A stretch of DNA of 64,000 nucleotides from contig NZ_AKIW01000087.1 of NCBI RefSeq assembly GCF_000282635.1, positions 1-64,000 on the forward strand, given 5' to 3'. Below the pieces are notes generated by a model. That model made no database searches. It was not told the DNA's origin and saw only the letters and a program-made list of their open reading frames with translations. The position numbers were made by a program, and so were the translations under genes. Origin of the DNA: Variovorax sp. CF313 (GTDB lineage Bacteria; Pseudomonadota; Gammaproteobacteria; Burkholderiales; Burkholderiaceae_C). Of this stretch, positions 43,186-53,145 are shown piece by piece. How positions within the stretch are numbered: the stretch's first letter is position 1; each line of letters starts with the position of its first letter.

Positions 43186-43300
43186 CCCCAGTCTTCGCGC
43201 ACTTCGTGTCGCTTCGCCAACCCCCTTCCAGGAGGCGGGGCGGCCGCTTCGGGCGGCCGTGCGCGGCGCCCCTCCGGAGCGGGGCAGAGAAGCCTCTCGT
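43186..43300. repeat. Intergenic GC-rich repeat upstream of dnaX
   Basis: Contains CCCCAGTCTTCGCGCACTTC, then CGCCAACCCCCTTCCAGGAGG and a strong palindrome GGCCGCTTCGGGCGGCC. It is related to the repeat between phoU and phoB. It fills most of the 338 bp between the flavoprotein gene and dnaX that is not ffs. Confidence 0.5.
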
Positions 43301-43351
43301 TTCTTGCGACCGGGGCCGGATCGGCGCCTCACGCCTTTTAGAATGCCCGCA

Positions 43352-45196
43352 ATGTCTTATCTCGTGCTCGCTCGCAAGTTCCGTCCGAAAACCTTCGGTG
43401 AGATGGTCGGCCAGGGGCACGTGGTGCAGGCGCTCGAGAACGCGTTGACCACGCAGCGCCTGCATCACGCCTATCTTTTCACCGGCACCCGCGGTGTCGG
43501 CAAGACCACTGTTTCGCGGATTCTGGCGAAGTCGCTCAACTGCCAGGGCCCGGATGGCCAGGGCGGCATCACGGCCACGCCGTGCGGTGTGTGCCAGGCC
43601 TGCCGCGACATCGATTCGGGCCGCTTCGTGGATTACACCGAGCTCGACGCGGCCTCGAACCGCGGCGTGGACGAGGTGCAGTCGCTGCTCGAGCAAGCCG
43701 TCTACAAGCCGGTGCAGGGGCGCTTCAAGGTCTTCATGATCGACGAAGTGCACATGCTCACGAACACCGCGTTCAACGCGATGCTGAAGACGCTCGAGGA
43801 ACCGCCCGAGTACCTCAAATTCGTGCTGGCCACGACCGATCCGCAGAAGGTGCCGGTCACGGTGCTGTCGCGCTGCCTGCAGTTCAACCTGCGGCCGATG
43901 GCGCCCGAGACGGTGCTCGAACACCTCACCGGCGTGCTGCACACCGAGAATGTTCCGGCCGAGCCGCAGGCGCTTCGCCTCCTGGCGCGCGCGGCGCGCG
44001 GCTCGATGCGCGACGCGCTGTCGCTCACGGACCAGGCCATCGCCTTCGGCAACGGCGAACTCGTGGAAGCGGGCGTGCGCCAGATGCTCGGCAGCGTCGA
44101 TCGAGGTCATGTATTCCGCCTGATCGAGGCGCTCGCGCAGGGCGACGGCAAGACGGTGGTCGAAACCTCCGAGGCGCTGCGCGTCGACGGCATGTCCGCC
44201 GCCTCCACGCTGGAAGAAATGACGGCTGTGCTGCAGGCCATGGCCGTGCTGCAGGCCGTGCCCTCGCGGGCGGAGTCGGCCGATGCCGCCACCGATCCCG
44301 ACGCGGCCGACACCGCGCGCCTCGCCGCGCTGATGCCGGCCGACGAGACGCAACTGCTCTACAGCCTGTGCCTGCACGGCCGCGGCGAGCTGGGCCTGGC
44401 CCCTGACGAGTACGCCGCGCTGACCATGGTGCTGTTGCGGCTACTGGCCTTCAAACCCTCCAACGCGGCTGCTTCGACGGCCTCCACGGAAAAAAAAACT
44501 CTGAATGAAGCTGCGGCCGCGGCGCCGCAGGTTCCGGTGCGTGCCGCAGCCCCCGCTCCGGCGCCTATGCCGGTCGTTCGCGCTCCGATTGACGCTGAAG
44601 CGCCTGCTGCGGCGCCCGCCCATGCCGCCCCGGTCCCGGCGGGCCATCGCCTCGCGGTGGTCGATGAACCCCGACAGGCCGAATCCCGCCCCGAGGCCAG
44701 CGATACGACCGCCAGGGTTGTCGGCGTGCCCATTCGCGTGCAGCCTCCACCGAGTGTCCGGGACACGCCGCGCCCCGATGAGCCGCGCAGCACATTCACC
44801 CCCATTCCGACCAGCGAAGACGGCGATTTCTGGTACGCCACGGTCTCCGAACTGGTCGCGGCCGAGGCCATCACGGCCCTTGCACGCGAACTGGCGCTGC
44901 AGTCGCAGCTGGTGGGCCGCGACACGGACCAGTGGCTGCTGCGCATCGAGCGCGAGACGCTCAACCAGCCGTCGAGCCGCGAAAAGCTGACAGCTGCGCT
45001 GAACAACCTCGGCCACAACATCAAGCTCGCCATCGAGATCGGCGGCGTGGTCGACAGCCCCGCGCGCCGCAACAAGCAGGCCGCCGACGAGCGCCAGCGC
45101 GTGGCCGAAGAGGCCATCATGAGCGACCCTGAAGTGCAGGCGCTGATGCGCGACTTCGACGCGAAGATCGTTCCCGGAACCCTGAAACCGGCCTGA
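43352..45196 (+). CDS. dnaX: DNA polymerase III subunits tau and (by slippage) gamma
   Basis: 614 residues from ATG 43352 ([13 protein letters not shown]); ATG 43343 is three codons upstream. The clamp-loader ATPase has Walker [10 protein letters not shown], a zinc module with [26 protein letters not shown], and sensor [17 protein letters not shown]. After domain III comes an Ala/Pro-rich linker with a nine-A run, then the tau-specific C-terminal domain. The A-run allows a shift to a stop in the -1 frame, giving a shorter gamma-like protein of about 385 residues. It is followed by ybaB and recR. Confidence 0.94.
   Translation: MSYLVLARKFRPKTFGEMVGQGHVVQALENALTTQRLHHAYLFTGTRGVGKTTVSRILAKSLNCQGPDGQGGITATPCGVCQACRDIDSGRFVDYTELDAASNRGVDEVQSLLEQAVYKPVQGRFKVFMIDEVHMLTNTAFNAMLKTLEEPPEYLKFVLATTDPQKVPVTVLSRCLQFNLRPMAPETVLEHLTGVLHTENVPAEPQALRLLARAARGSMRDALSLTDQAIAFGNGELVEAGVRQMLGSVDRGHVFRLIEALAQGDGKTVVETSEALRVDGMSAASTLEEMTAVLQAMAVLQAVPSRAESADAATDPDAADTARLAALMPADETQLLYSLCLHGRGELGLAPDEYAALTMVLLRLLAFKPSNAAASTASTEKKTLNEAAAAAPQVPVRAAAPAPAPMPVVRAPIDAEAPAAAPAHAAPVPAGHRLAVVDEPRQAESRPEASDTTARVVGVPIRVQPPPSVRDTPRPDEPRSTFTPIPTSEDGDFWYATVSELVAAEAITALARELALQSQLVGRDTDQWLLRIERETLNQPSSREKLTAALNNLGHNIKLAIEIGGVVDSPARRNKQAADERQRVAEEAIMSDPEVQALMRDFDAKIVPGTLKPA
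44490..44530 (+). promoter_or_regulatory. Predicted dnaX frameshift or slippage signal
   Basis: Nine consecutive A (44490-44498) read GAA AAA AAA ACT in the tau frame. A -1 shift gives AAC TCT GAA TGA, so termination comes within four codons. Perfect 7 bp arms CTGCGGC (44511-44517) and GCCGCAG (44524-44530) form a GC hairpin just downstream, as at known dnaX recoding sites. Confidence 0.65.
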
Positions 45197-45251
45197 GCTC
45201 CCATCTCTCTTATCCTTCACCCACTTTTCAACCCAACAACCAGGACCAACG

Positions 45252-45584
45252 ATGTTCAACAAAGGACAATTGGCCGGCCTCATGAAGCAGGCGCAGGCAA
45301 TGCAGGACAACCTCAAGAAGGCCCAGGAAGAACTCGCCCACATCGAGGTCGAAGGCGAATCCGGCGCCGGCCTCGTCAAGGTCGTCATGACCTGCAAGCA
45401 CGACGTCAAACGCATCACCATCGACCCCAGCCTGCTGGCGGATGACAAGGACATGCTCGAAGACCTCGTGGCGGCCGCCTTCAACGCCGCCGTGCGCAAG
45501 GCCGAGGAAACCAGCGAGCAGAAGATGGGCAAGCTCACGGCCGGCATGCCTGGTCTCCCGCCCGGCATGAAGCTGCCGTTCTAA
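45252..45584 (+). CDS. ybaB: Nucleoid-associated protein YbaB/EbfC
   Basis: 110 residues with the family layout: [20 protein letters not shown], a [18 protein letters not shown] beta segment and the C-terminal [19 protein letters not shown]. It forms a dimeric tweezer that binds DNA. It lies between dnaX and recR, the standard operon. Confidence 0.95.
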   Translation: MFNKGQLAGLMKQAQAMQDNLKKAQEELAHIEVEGESGAGLVKVVMTCKHDVKRITIDPSLLADDKDMLEDLVAAAFNAAVRKAEETSEQKMGKLTAGMPGLPPGMKLPF

Positions 45585-45593
45585 GCGGCCGAG

Positions 45594-46184
45594 ATGGCAG
45601 ACGCCGGTTCGCTCGACGCATTGATCGATGCGCTGCGCCGCCTGCCCGGTGTCGGCGTCAAGTCGGCCTCGCGCATGGCGTTCCATCTGCTGCAGCACGA
45701 CCGCGAGGGTGCGCAGCTGCTCGCGCGCGCGCTGCAGCAGGCCGCGGGTCACGTTCGGCATTGCGAGCTTTGCAACACCTTCACCGAGGCGCCGATCTGC
45801 AGCGTCTGCATGGACTCGCGGCGCGACGGAACCAAGCTTTGCGTGGTCGAGACGCCGGCCGACCAGGCCGCACTCGAGCGCACCGGCGCGTTCCGCGGCT
45901 ATTACTTCGTGCTGATGGGCAAGCTCAGTCCGCTCGACGGCATCGGGCCGAAGGACATCGGACTGCAGAAGCTCTTCGACCGCGCGCGCGACGGCACGGT
46001 GAGCGAGGTCATCCTGGCCACGAACTTCACCGCCGAGGGCGAAGCCACCGCGCACGTGATCGGCGAGGCGCTGAAGCAGCATGGTCTCACGGTGACGCGC
46101 CTTGCGCGCGGCGTGCCGGCCGGCAGCGAACTCGAATACGTCGATCTCGGCACCATCGCGCATGCCCTGGTGGATCGCAGGTAG
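45594..46184 (+). CDS. recR: Recombination mediator RecR
   Basis: 196 residues. HhH motif [19 protein letters not shown], the four-Cys zinc finger [18 protein letters not shown], and a Toprim domain with [15 protein letters not shown] and the [15 protein letters not shown] block. It acts with RecFO to load RecA on gapped DNA. It starts 9 bp after ybaB. Confidence 0.95.
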   Translation: MADAGSLDALIDALRRLPGVGVKSASRMAFHLLQHDREGAQLLARALQQAAGHVRHCELCNTFTEAPICSVCMDSRRDGTKLCVVETPADQAALERTGAFRGYYFVLMGKLSPLDGIGPKDIGLQKLFDRARDGTVSEVILATNFTAEGEATAHVIGEALKQHGLTVTRLARGVPAGSELEYVDLGTIAHALVDRR

Positions 46185-46199
46185 CACGCGCATGCGAAC

Positions 46200-46592
46200 G
46201 TGACTTTTTCCTTGCTCACCATCGCCTACTGGTGCGTTTTCATCGCCTGCGGCTTGCCGTATTTCGCGGCGTGGATCGCCAAGGCTGGAAGCTTCGGCCC
46301 TCGCGACAACCAGCATCCGCGCGACTGGGCCGCGAAGCAGGGCGGATGGCGCGCGCGCGCCAACAGCGCGCAGGCGAACAGCTTCGAAGGCCTGCCGTTC
46401 TTCATCGGCGCGGTGATCATCGCGCACCAGCTCGGCGCGGCACAGGCGCGCCTGGACATGCTCGCCGCGGCCTACGTGGTGCTGCGCGCGATCTACATCG
46501 TGCTCTACATCAAGGGCCTGGGCAGCGCGCGCAGTGCTGTCTGGGCGCTCGGGTTCATGGTCAACGTCGCGATACTTTTCCTGGCGCGCTGA
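46200..46592 (+). CDS. MAPEG-family integral membrane protein
   Basis: 130 residues with a GTG start at 46200. Four hydrophobic segments are visible, with the MAPEG-type loop RDWAAKQGGWRARANSAQAN followed by SFEGLPFFIGAV. MAPEG proteins (microsomal GST relatives) sit in the membrane, and their bacterial members are mostly uncharacterised. It follows recR by 15 bp and is probably co-transcribed. Confidence 0.75.
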   Translation: MTFSLLTIAYWCVFIACGLPYFAAWIAKAGSFGPRDNQHPRDWAAKQGGWRARANSAQANSFEGLPFFIGAVIIAHQLGAAQARLDMLAAAYVVLRAIYIVLYIKGLGSARSAVWALGFMVNVAILFLAR

Positions 46593-46729
46593 CGCTTCGG
46601 CGCGGGCTTCGCGGCGAGGCCTTCATGATTACGTGAAAACCCGCACGGGATCACCCCGATGCCGTCGCCCGATGCGGCCCCTAAGCTCGATTCAGTCCCA
46701 GGAATCACCGAGCCCGCAGGCACCGTTTC

Positions 46730-47767
46730 ATGCTCCATCGCCGAACCCTCATTTCAGCTTCCGCCATCGCTGCCGCAACCATCGCGTTGCCGCGTGTCTT
46801 TGCGCAGCAGGCGAAGCTGGAAAAAACCAGGATCTCCATCGCGGTGGGTGGCAAGGCGGCGTTCTACTACCTGCCGCTCACCATTTCCGAACAGCTCGGC
46901 TACTTCAAGGCCGAGGGGCTCGATGTGGAGATTTCCGATTTCGCGGGCGGCGCGCGCGCGCTGCAGGCGGTGGTCGGCGGTTCGGCCGATGTCTGCTCGG
47001 GCGCCTACGAACACACCATCAACCTGCAAGCCAAGAACCAGTTCTTCCAGGCCTTCGTGCTGCAGGGCCGCGCACCGCAGATCGCAGTGGGCGTGTCGAC
47101 GAAGAACATGGCGGGCTACACCGGCATTCCCGACCTCAAGGGCAAGAAGATCGGCGTCTCGGCGCCAGGCTCGTCGACCAACATGGTCGCCAACCTCGTG
47201 CTGTCGCGCGGCGGCCTCAAGGCCAGCGACGTGAGCTACATCGGCGTCGGCGTGGCGGCCGGCGCGCTCACCGCGCTGCGCTCGGGCCAGATCGACGCCA
47301 TCAGCAACACCGACCCGGTGATGACGATGCTCGAACAGAAGGGCGACGTGAAGATCATCAGCGACACGCGCACGCTCCAGGGCACGCAGCAGGTGTTCGG
47401 CGGCCCGATGCCGGCAGCCTGCCTGTATGCGTCGAGCGAGTTCATCCAGAAAAATCCCAACACCTGCCAGGCGCTGGCGAATGCCATCGTGCACGGGCTC
47501 AAGTGGCTGCAGACGGCGGGGCCCGGCGACATCATCAAGACGGTGCCGGAGACCTATCTGCTCGGCGACCGGGCGCTGTACCTCGCGTCCTTCGACAAGG
47601 TGCGCGAGTCGATCGCCACCGACGGCCTCGTGCCGGTCGACGGCCCCAAGACCGCGCTGACCGCGATCGCCAGCTTCGACACCACCGTGAAGGCCGACAG
47701 GATCGACCTCGCAAAGACCTACACCAACGATTTTGCTCGGCGCGCGAAAGACCGGTTCAAAGCCTGA
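46730..47767 (+). CDS. ABC transporter substrate-binding protein (SsuA/TauA/NMT1-like)
   Basis: 345 residues. The N-terminus MLHRRTLISASAIAAATIA has paired Arg and may be a Tat signal; cleavage is expected near VFAQQ. The mature protein follows the NMT1/SsuA-like pattern: ISIAVGGKAAFYYLPLTISE, QLGYFKAEGLDVEISDF and LKGKKIGVSAPGSSTNMVAN. It captures a small organic substrate (sulfonate, taurine, nitrate or pyrimidine precursor) in the periplasm for the ATPase and permease that follow. Substrate not determined. Confidence 0.82.
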   Translation: MLHRRTLISASAIAAATIALPRVFAQQAKLEKTRISIAVGGKAAFYYLPLTISEQLGYFKAEGLDVEISDFAGGARALQAVVGGSADVCSGAYEHTINLQAKNQFFQAFVLQGRAPQIAVGVSTKNMAGYTGIPDLKGKKIGVSAPGSSTNMVANLVLSRGGLKASDVSYIGVGVAAGALTALRSGQIDAISNTDPVMTMLEQKGDVKIISDTRTLQGTQQVFGGPMPAACLYASSEFIQKNPNTCQALANAIVHGLKWLQTAGPGDIIKTVPETYLLGDRALYLASFDKVRESIATDGLVPVDGPKTALTAIASFDTTVKADRIDLAKTYTNDFARRAKDRFKA

Positions 47768-47812
47768 TTTCGAACGGCCCCGCGACCCGGCTCAGGCCGG
47801 GTTTTTTACGCC

Positions 47813-48628
47813 ATGTCCGACCACGCACTCGAACTTCTCTCCATCAGTTGCACCTTCCATTCGAAGGACGATCCAGGCCAGCGCTACACCGCGGTGGCCG
47901 ACACCACGCTGCGCATCAAGGCGGGGGAGTTCGTCTCGGTGGTCGGTCCCACGGGCTGCGGCAAATCGACGCTGCTGAACGTTGGTGCGGGTTTGCTCGA
48001 ACCTTCTTCGGGCACCGTGAAGGTCTTCGGCCAGACGCTCGCGGGCATCAACACGCGCGCCGGCTACATGTTCCAGACCGAGGCGCTGATGCCCTGGCGC
48101 AGCGCCATCGACAACGTCATGGTGGGGCTGCAGTACCGCGGTGTGTCCGATGCCGAAGCGCGCCAGCAGGCCGAGGCATGGCTCTCGCGCGTGGGCCTAT
48201 CAGGCTTCGGCGACCGCTACCCGCACCAACTCTCGGGCGGCATGCGCAAGCGCGTGGCGCTGGCACAGACGCTGGTGCTCGACCCCGACATCATCCTCAT
48301 GGACGAACCCTTCAGCGCGCTCGACATCCAGACGCGCCAACTGATGGAGAACGAAGTGCTCGACCTCTGGAGCGCAAGGAAGAAGGCCGTGCTCTTCATC
48401 ACGCACGATCTCGACGAGGCCATTGCCATGAGCGACCGCGTGGTGGTGTTGTCGGCCGGCCCGGCAACGCACCCCATCGGCGAGTTCGCAATCGACCTGG
48501 CGCGTCCGCGCGACGTTGCCGAGGTGCGCACGCAGCCGCGCTTCGTCGAGCTGCACACCCAGATCTGGGAGGTGCTGCGCGACGAGGCGTTGAAGGGCTA
48601 CGCGCAGCAGCTGAGGAAGGCCGCGTGA
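47813..48628 (+). CDS. ABC transporter ATPase (SsuB/TauB-like)
   Basis: 271 residues. Walker [14 protein letters not shown]-loop MFQTEALMPWR, signature LSGGMRKRVALAQ, Walker B IILMDEPFSALD and switch FITHDLDEAIAMSDRV. It belongs to the nitrate/sulfonate/taurine importer ATPases. Its TGA overlaps the permease ATG. Confidence 0.9.
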   Translation: MSDHALELLSISCTFHSKDDPGQRYTAVADTTLRIKAGEFVSVVGPTGCGKSTLLNVGAGLLEPSSGTVKVFGQTLAGINTRAGYMFQTEALMPWRSAIDNVMVGLQYRGVSDAEARQQAEAWLSRVGLSGFGDRYPHQLSGGMRKRVALAQTLVLDPDIILMDEPFSALDIQTRQLMENEVLDLWSARKKAVLFITHDLDEAIAMSDRVVVLSAGPATHPIGEFAIDLARPRDVAEVRTQPRFVELHTQIWEVLRDEALKGYAQQLRKAA

Positions 48629-49464
48629 TGCCCCGCCTTGGACTCAACGAGCGCAACGCGCGCTTCTGGCAGCTGGCGTTGCTGGTAGTGATCCTGGTGG
48701 CGTGGCACATTGCCTCGCGCAACCAGCAGTTCGCCTTTTTCGTCGGCGAGCCGATCCAGGTGGCGGGCCGCATCTGGAGCTGGTTCCTGCCGTTCGAGGT
48801 GCCGCCCAATGCGCTGTTCCCTGACGGGCTCAAGGGCAACGCCGACATCTACCTGCACCTGGGAACCACGCTGCTGGAGACGGTGCTGGCCTTCGGCATC
48901 GGCACGGTGCTCGGCCTGGGTTGCGGGCTGTGGCTGGCGCTCGCGCCCATGGCGAGCCTGATCCTCGACCCCTACATCAAGGCCGCCAACTCGATGCCGC
49001 GGGTGATCCTCGCGCCCATCTTCGCGCTGTGGTTCGGCCTGGGCATCTGGAGCAAGGTGGCGTTGGCCGTCACGCTGGTGTTCTTCATCGTGTTCTTCAA
49101 CGTCTACCAGGGCGTGCGCGAGGTGAGCCCGGTGGTGCTGGCCAACGCGAAGATGCTGGGCGCGAACCAGCGGCAGCTGCTGCGCACGGTGTACCTGCCG
49201 AGCGCAACGAGCTGGGTGTTCTCCAGCCTGCACACCTCGGTCGGGCTGGCCTTCGTGGGCGCGGTGGTGGGCGAATACCTGGGCTCGGCGCGCGGCGTGG
49301 GCTACCTGATCCTGCAGGCCGAAGGCACCTTCGACGTCAACACCGTGTTCGCCGGCATCGTGGTGCTCACGGCTTTTGCGCTGGTGCTCGACGGCATCGT
49401 GGGGCTGATCGAGAAGCGGCTCATGAAGTGGCAGCCCAAGACCGGCGAAACCGAGAAGCTGTAG
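48628..49464 (+). CDS. ABC transporter permease (SsuC/TauC-like)
   Basis: 278 residues from the ATG at 48628 inside the preceding stop. Six membrane helices with the BPD permease EAA loop VVLANAKMLGANQRQLLRTV, and AANSMPRVILAPIFALWFG. It forms the channel for the transporter encoded by the two genes before. The same frame is open far upstream, but that part is antisense-like filler and not part of the protein. Confidence 0.9.
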   Translation: MPRLGLNERNARFWQLALLVVILVAWHIASRNQQFAFFVGEPIQVAGRIWSWFLPFEVPPNALFPDGLKGNADIYLHLGTTLLETVLAFGIGTVLGLGCGLWLALAPMASLILDPYIKAANSMPRVILAPIFALWFGLGIWSKVALAVTLVFFIVFFNVYQGVREVSPVVLANAKMLGANQRQLLRTVYLPSATSWVFSSLHTSVGLAFVGAVVGEYLGSARGVGYLILQAEGTFDVNTVFAGIVVLTAFALVLDGIVGLIEKRLMKWQPKTGETEKL

Positions 49465-49534
49465 CTCCCTCATGCGATGATCTTGCGCGACGCTCCGGAG
49501 AGCGCGGCAACGAATTCACGGGGGTAGTAAGCCA

Positions 49535-50719
49535 ATGAGCCACGACAACAAGCGGGCCACGACCTTGCGCTCGCGCAACGAGGCTGCCAGGGTCTCGAAC
49601 GAAGAGCTGTTCTTCGATCTGGTCTATGCTTTTTCGGTCACGCAACTCTCCCACTATCTGCTGGACCACCTCACGCTGTCGGGCGCGTTCCAGACGCTGG
49701 TGATGTGGTTCGCGGTATGGCTGGGCTGGCAGTACACGGCATGGACCACCAACTGGTTCAACCCTGGCGCGCTACGCATTCGAGGCGTGCTGTTCGCCAT
49801 CATGCTGCTGGCCATGGTGATGGCCTCGGCGCTGCCCGGCGCCTTCGCAGAGCGCGGGCTGGTGTTCGCGCTGTGCTTCGTGGGCATCCAGGCGGGGCGC
49901 ACGTTCTGCATGCTGATCGCCATCGGCTCGAACGATCCGCTCACACCCAATTTTCGCCGGCTGCTGGCATGGAACTGCCTGGCCGGAGCGTTCTGGATCG
50001 CGGGCGGCTTGGCCGAAGGGCAGGCGCGCCTCGCGCTGTGGTTCGTTGGCGTGCTGTGCGAATACATCGCGCCGATGATCGGGCTGCGCTTTCCGGGACT
50101 GGGTCGCTCCACGACCGCCGACTGGACCATTGACGGCGGGCACCTCGCCGAACGCTGCCAGTTGTTCGTGATCGTCGCGCTGGGCGAGTCGGTGCTGGCC
50201 ACCGGCATCGCCTTCGGCCAGCACACTGAATGGCACGGCATCGACCTGTTCGCGCTGCTCGTGGGTTTCTCGGGCAGCCTCGCGATGTGGTGGATGTACT
50301 TCGACACCAGCGCGAGGGAGGCGACCCATGCCATCGAGCATTCGCCCGACCCCGGTGGCATCGGCGCCAAGTTCCACTACACGCACGTGATCCTGGTGGC
50401 GGGCATCATCGTGTGCGCGGTGGCGGACGAGCTCACGATCAACGAGGGCTCGCACCATGCCGAGCTCAAGTATCTCGGCGCACTCATCGGCGGGCCGGCG
50501 CTGTACCTGTTCGGCAATGCGCTGTTCAAGCGTGTGGTGCGCGGTTTCCTGCCGCAGTCGCACCTTTACGGCCTGGGCCTGTTGGCCGTGCTCGCAGTCT
50601 TTGCTCCGCACCTCTCGGTGATGGTGGTGGGCACGCTCACGACGCTTGTCATGATCGCCGTGGCCGCACTCGAAGCCGTGGTGCGCCGCAGGGCATGGGC
50701 TGCGGCAGCGGCCCGCTGA
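49535..50719 (+). CDS. ltrA: Low temperature requirement A (LtrA) family membrane protein
   Basis: 394 residues with about ten membrane helices. The family signature is near the start: ARVSNEELFFDLVYAFSVTQ followed by LSHYLL. WTIDGGHLAERCQLFVIVALGESV is the second conserved block. LtrA was named from Listeria growth at low temperature; its molecular role is unknown to me. Confidence 0.85.
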   Translation: MSHDNKRATTLRSRNEAARVSNEELFFDLVYAFSVTQLSHYLLDHLTLSGAFQTLVMWFAVWLGWQYTAWTTNWFNPGALRIRGVLFAIMLLAMVMASALPGAFAERGLVFALCFVGIQAGRTFCMLIAIGSNDPLTPNFRRLLAWNCLAGAFWIAGGLAEGQARLALWFVGVLCEYIAPMIGLRFPGLGRSTTADWTIDGGHLAERCQLFVIVALGESVLATGIAFGQHTEWHGIDLFALLVGFSGSLAMWWMYFDTSAREATHAIEHSPDPGGIGAKFHYTHVILVAGIIVCAVADELTINEGSHHAELKYLGALIGGPALYLFGNALFKRVVRGFLPQSHLYGLGLLAVLAVFAPHLSVMVVGTLTTLVMIAVAALEAVVRRRAWAAAAAR

Positions 50720-50752
50720 ACCTCCAGAGGCCGAAGCAGGAAGAGCGCCGTT

Positions 50753-52360
50753 TCAGCGTTTTTTCTTGGCCGGCATGCCGCCGCGCTTCTCGCGCACCAC
50801 CTGCTGCTTGCTGCTGGCAGGCACCTTGACAACATTGGTGCCCCGCGGCGCCGAAACCTTCACCGGTGCGCCGCGCTTCGCAGATACCGCCACCGCGTGT
50901 CCGCGCGCGACCGCCACGCCGGTGCCGGCGCGCGCCGCCACCGTGGCGCGGATCGGCAGGTACACCACCACGCTGAAGCCGCGCTTGAAGGCGTGGTTGG
51001 GCTTCACGTCGTTCCACTCGGCCACGTTGGCGGGCTTGAGGTTGTAGCGGCGCGCAATGCTGGCGACGCTGTCCGCGCGCCCGGCCTTCACCGTCGTGCG
51101 GTGGGTGACGATTTCGGGCTGGAAACTCAGGTGGCCGCCGTCGGCCACCACGGCCGCCACGTCTTCCTTCACGCGGGCGCCGCGCGGCACAATCAGCGTC
51201 GAGCCGGCCTTGATGAGCATGCGCGGCGGCACGTTGTTGATGGCGCGCAGGTCGCTTTCGCTCATGCCGGAGCGCTGGGCCGCGTCGGCAACGGTCATGG
51301 TGTTGGGCACGACCCAGGCGGTCCAGCTGGCGTACTGACCCTGCGAATAGGCATCGAAGTTGCGCTGGAACACGGCCGCGTTGTCCCACGGCAGCAGGAT
51401 CTGCGGCGTGCCGGCTGCGATCAGCACCGGTTTGTGCGCGGCGGGGTTGAGCGCGCGGAAGTCTTCGAGCCGCACGTCGGCAAGCTTGGCGGCGAGTTCC
51501 ACGTCGAGGTCACGCGTGAGCGTGACGGTCTGGAAGTACGGGTGGTTGGCGATCAGCGGCAGCTCGGTGTTGAAGGCCTGCGGATTCGCCACGATGTTCT
51601 TCACGGCCTGCAGCTTGGGCACGTAGAGCCGTGTCTCGGCGGGCATCGTGAGGTCGCTGTAGGTGGTGGGCAGGCCCAGGCGCTGGTTCTTGGCGATGGC
51701 GCGGCTCACGCTGCCTTCGCCCCAGTTGTAGGCGGCCAGGGCCAGTTGCCAGTCGCCGAACATGCCATAGAGCTTCTGCAGGTAGTCGAGCGCGGCGCGG
51801 GTGGAGGCCACCACGTCGCGGCGGTCGTCGCGGAAGATGTTCTGCTTCAGGTCGAAGTCGGTGCCGGTGGCCGGCATGAACTGCCACATGCCCGCGGCGC
51901 GCGCGCTGGAGATGGCCTGCGGATTGAACGCGCTCTCGATGTAGGGCAGCAGTGCGAGTTCGGTCGGCATGTTGCGCCGCTCGAGCTCCTCGACGATGTG
52001 GAAGATGTACTTGTTCGAGCGCTCCGTCATGCGCTGGATGTAGTCGGGCCGGCTGGAATACCACTGCTCGCGATCGCGCACCAGGTCGCTGTCGAGGTTG
52101 GGCATCTTGAAGCCGCGGCGGATGCGGTCCCACATGTCGACCGGCGGCGCGAGCGTGACCACGCTCTGCGATTGGGCCTGTCCGGTGGCGAGGGGCGAGA
52201 GAGAGTCGCGTGGGTAGATGGGGGCCGCACTACCCGTGGCCTTGGCGCCGGTGCCGCCGGCCGACGAAGAAGAGGGGGAGGAGCTGTTGTTGTTGCTCGT
52301 GCCCGCGCAGCCCGCGAGCACCAGTGAACCTGCAAGGCAGGTGGCAGCGATCAGTTTCAT
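50753..52360 (-). CDS. mltD: Membrane-bound lytic murein transglycosylase D
   Basis: 535 residues from ATG 52360 within the gloB stop. Lipoprotein signal [19 protein letters not shown] Ser/Gly-rich linker is followed by an SLT lysozyme-like domain with the catalytic Glu in [19 protein letters not shown] and [10 protein letters not shown]. At least two LysM peptidoglycan-binding repeats follow ([19 protein letters not shown] and [20 protein letters not shown]), then a basic tail. It cleaves peptidoglycan at the outer membrane. It is coupled to gloB, a common pairing. Confidence 0.9.
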   Translation of the reverse strand: MKLIAATCLAGSLVLAGCAGTSNNNSSSPSSSSAGGTGAKATGSAAPIYPRDSLSPLATGQAQSQSVVTLAPPVDMWDRIRRGFKMPNLDSDLVRDREQWYSSRPDYIQRMTERSNKYIFHIVEELERRNMPTELALLPYIESAFNPQAISSARAAGMWQFMPATGTDFDLKQNIFRDDRRDVVASTRAALDYLQKLYGMFGDWQLALAAYNWGEGSVSRAIAKNQRLGLPTTYSDLTMPAETRLYVPKLQAVKNIVANPQAFNTELPLIANHPYFQTVTLTRDLDVELAAKLADVRLEDFRALNPAAHKPVLIAAGTPQILLPWDNAAVFQRNFDAYSQGQYASWTAWVVPNTMTVADAAQRSGMSESDLRAINNVPPRMLIKAGSTLIVPRGARVKEDVAAVVADGGHLSFQPEIVTHRTTVKAGRADSVASIARRYNLKPANVAEWNDVKPNHAFKRGFSVVVYLPIRATVAARAGTGVAVARGHAVAVSAKRGAPVKVSAPRGTNVVKVPASSKQQVVREKRGGMPAKKKR

Positions 52361-53145
52361 CGGAAGTCGTTTTTCCATTGGCGCAGTGCGGCGAACACAT
52401 CGGCCTCGGCTGCATCGGCAGCCAGCTCGGCGTGGGCACGCACCGCTCGAAGGACAGTGGCTTCGCGGCTGCGAAGAAAGGGGTTGACCTGGCGTTCGAT
52501 TGCCAGTTGCGACGGCAGCGTGGGCTGCCCCTGCGCGCGCAGGCTTTCGCAGCGCGCGTTGTAGTGATCCAGTTCGGCGTTGCCCGGTTCCACCGCCTGG
52601 GCAAAACGCAGGTTAGAAAGTGTGTATTCGTGCGCACAGCAGACACGCGTGTCGCCCGGCAATGCGGCAAGCGCATCGAGCGAAGCCAGCATCTGCCCGG
52701 GGGTGCCTTCGAACAGGCGCCCGCAGCCGCCGGAGAACAGCGTGTCGCCGCAGAACAGCAGCGGCGCATCGCCACCCGCCGTTTGCGCCGCAGGCAGGAA
52801 GTACGCGATGTGGCCGGCCGTATGGCCCGGCACGTCGATGACCTCGAAGCGCAGGCCGAGCACCTCGGCAATGTCGCCTTGCGCCAGCGGCGTGAACGGC
52901 TCGGGAATGCGCTCGCGCGCCGGCCCCCACACGGGTGCGCCGGTGGCCTCGTGCAGCGCGGCCACGCCCCCTGTGTGATCGGGATGGTGGTGCGTGACTA
53001 GAATCGCGGCCAGCTGCAGCTTGTGGCGCGCCAGCGCGTCGAACACCGGTTGGGCGTCGCCCGGATCCACCACGATGGCGTGGGACCCGTCGTGCAGCAT
53101 CCAGATGTAGTTGTCAGCGAAGGCGGGCAGCGGAACAAGGGTCAT
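52357..53145 (-). CDS. gloB: Hydroxyacylglutathione hydrolase (glyoxalase II)
   Basis: 262 residues. Metallo-beta-lactamase fold with the metal motif [21 protein letters not shown] and [13 protein letters not shown]; the C-terminal glutathione-binding part ends [14 protein letters not shown]. It hydrolyses S-lactoylglutathione to lactate and glutathione. Its ATG shares the bases CATG with the divergent methyltransferase ATG. A TATAAT on its strand sits about 11 bp before the ATG, hinting at a very short or absent leader. Confidence 0.93.
   Translation of the reverse strand: MTLVPLPAFADNYIWMLHDGSHAIVVDPGDAQPVFDALARHKLQLAAILVTHHHPDHTGGVAALHEATGAPVWGPARERIPEPFTPLAQGDIAEVLGLRFEVIDVPGHTAGHIAYFLPAAQTAGGDAPLLFCGDTLFSGGCGRLFEGTPGQMLASLDALAALPGDTRVCCAHEYTLSNLRFAQAVEPGNAELDHYNARCESLRAQGQPTLPSQLAIERQVNPFLRSREATVLRAVRAHAELAADAAEADVFAALRQWKNDFR

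Noticed and set aside
46534-49464. A 976-codon open frame on the plus strand covering the ABC transporter region.
   Set aside because: Its first two thirds are out of frame with the recognisable binding protein and ATPase; only the end is the permease, which starts at 48628.
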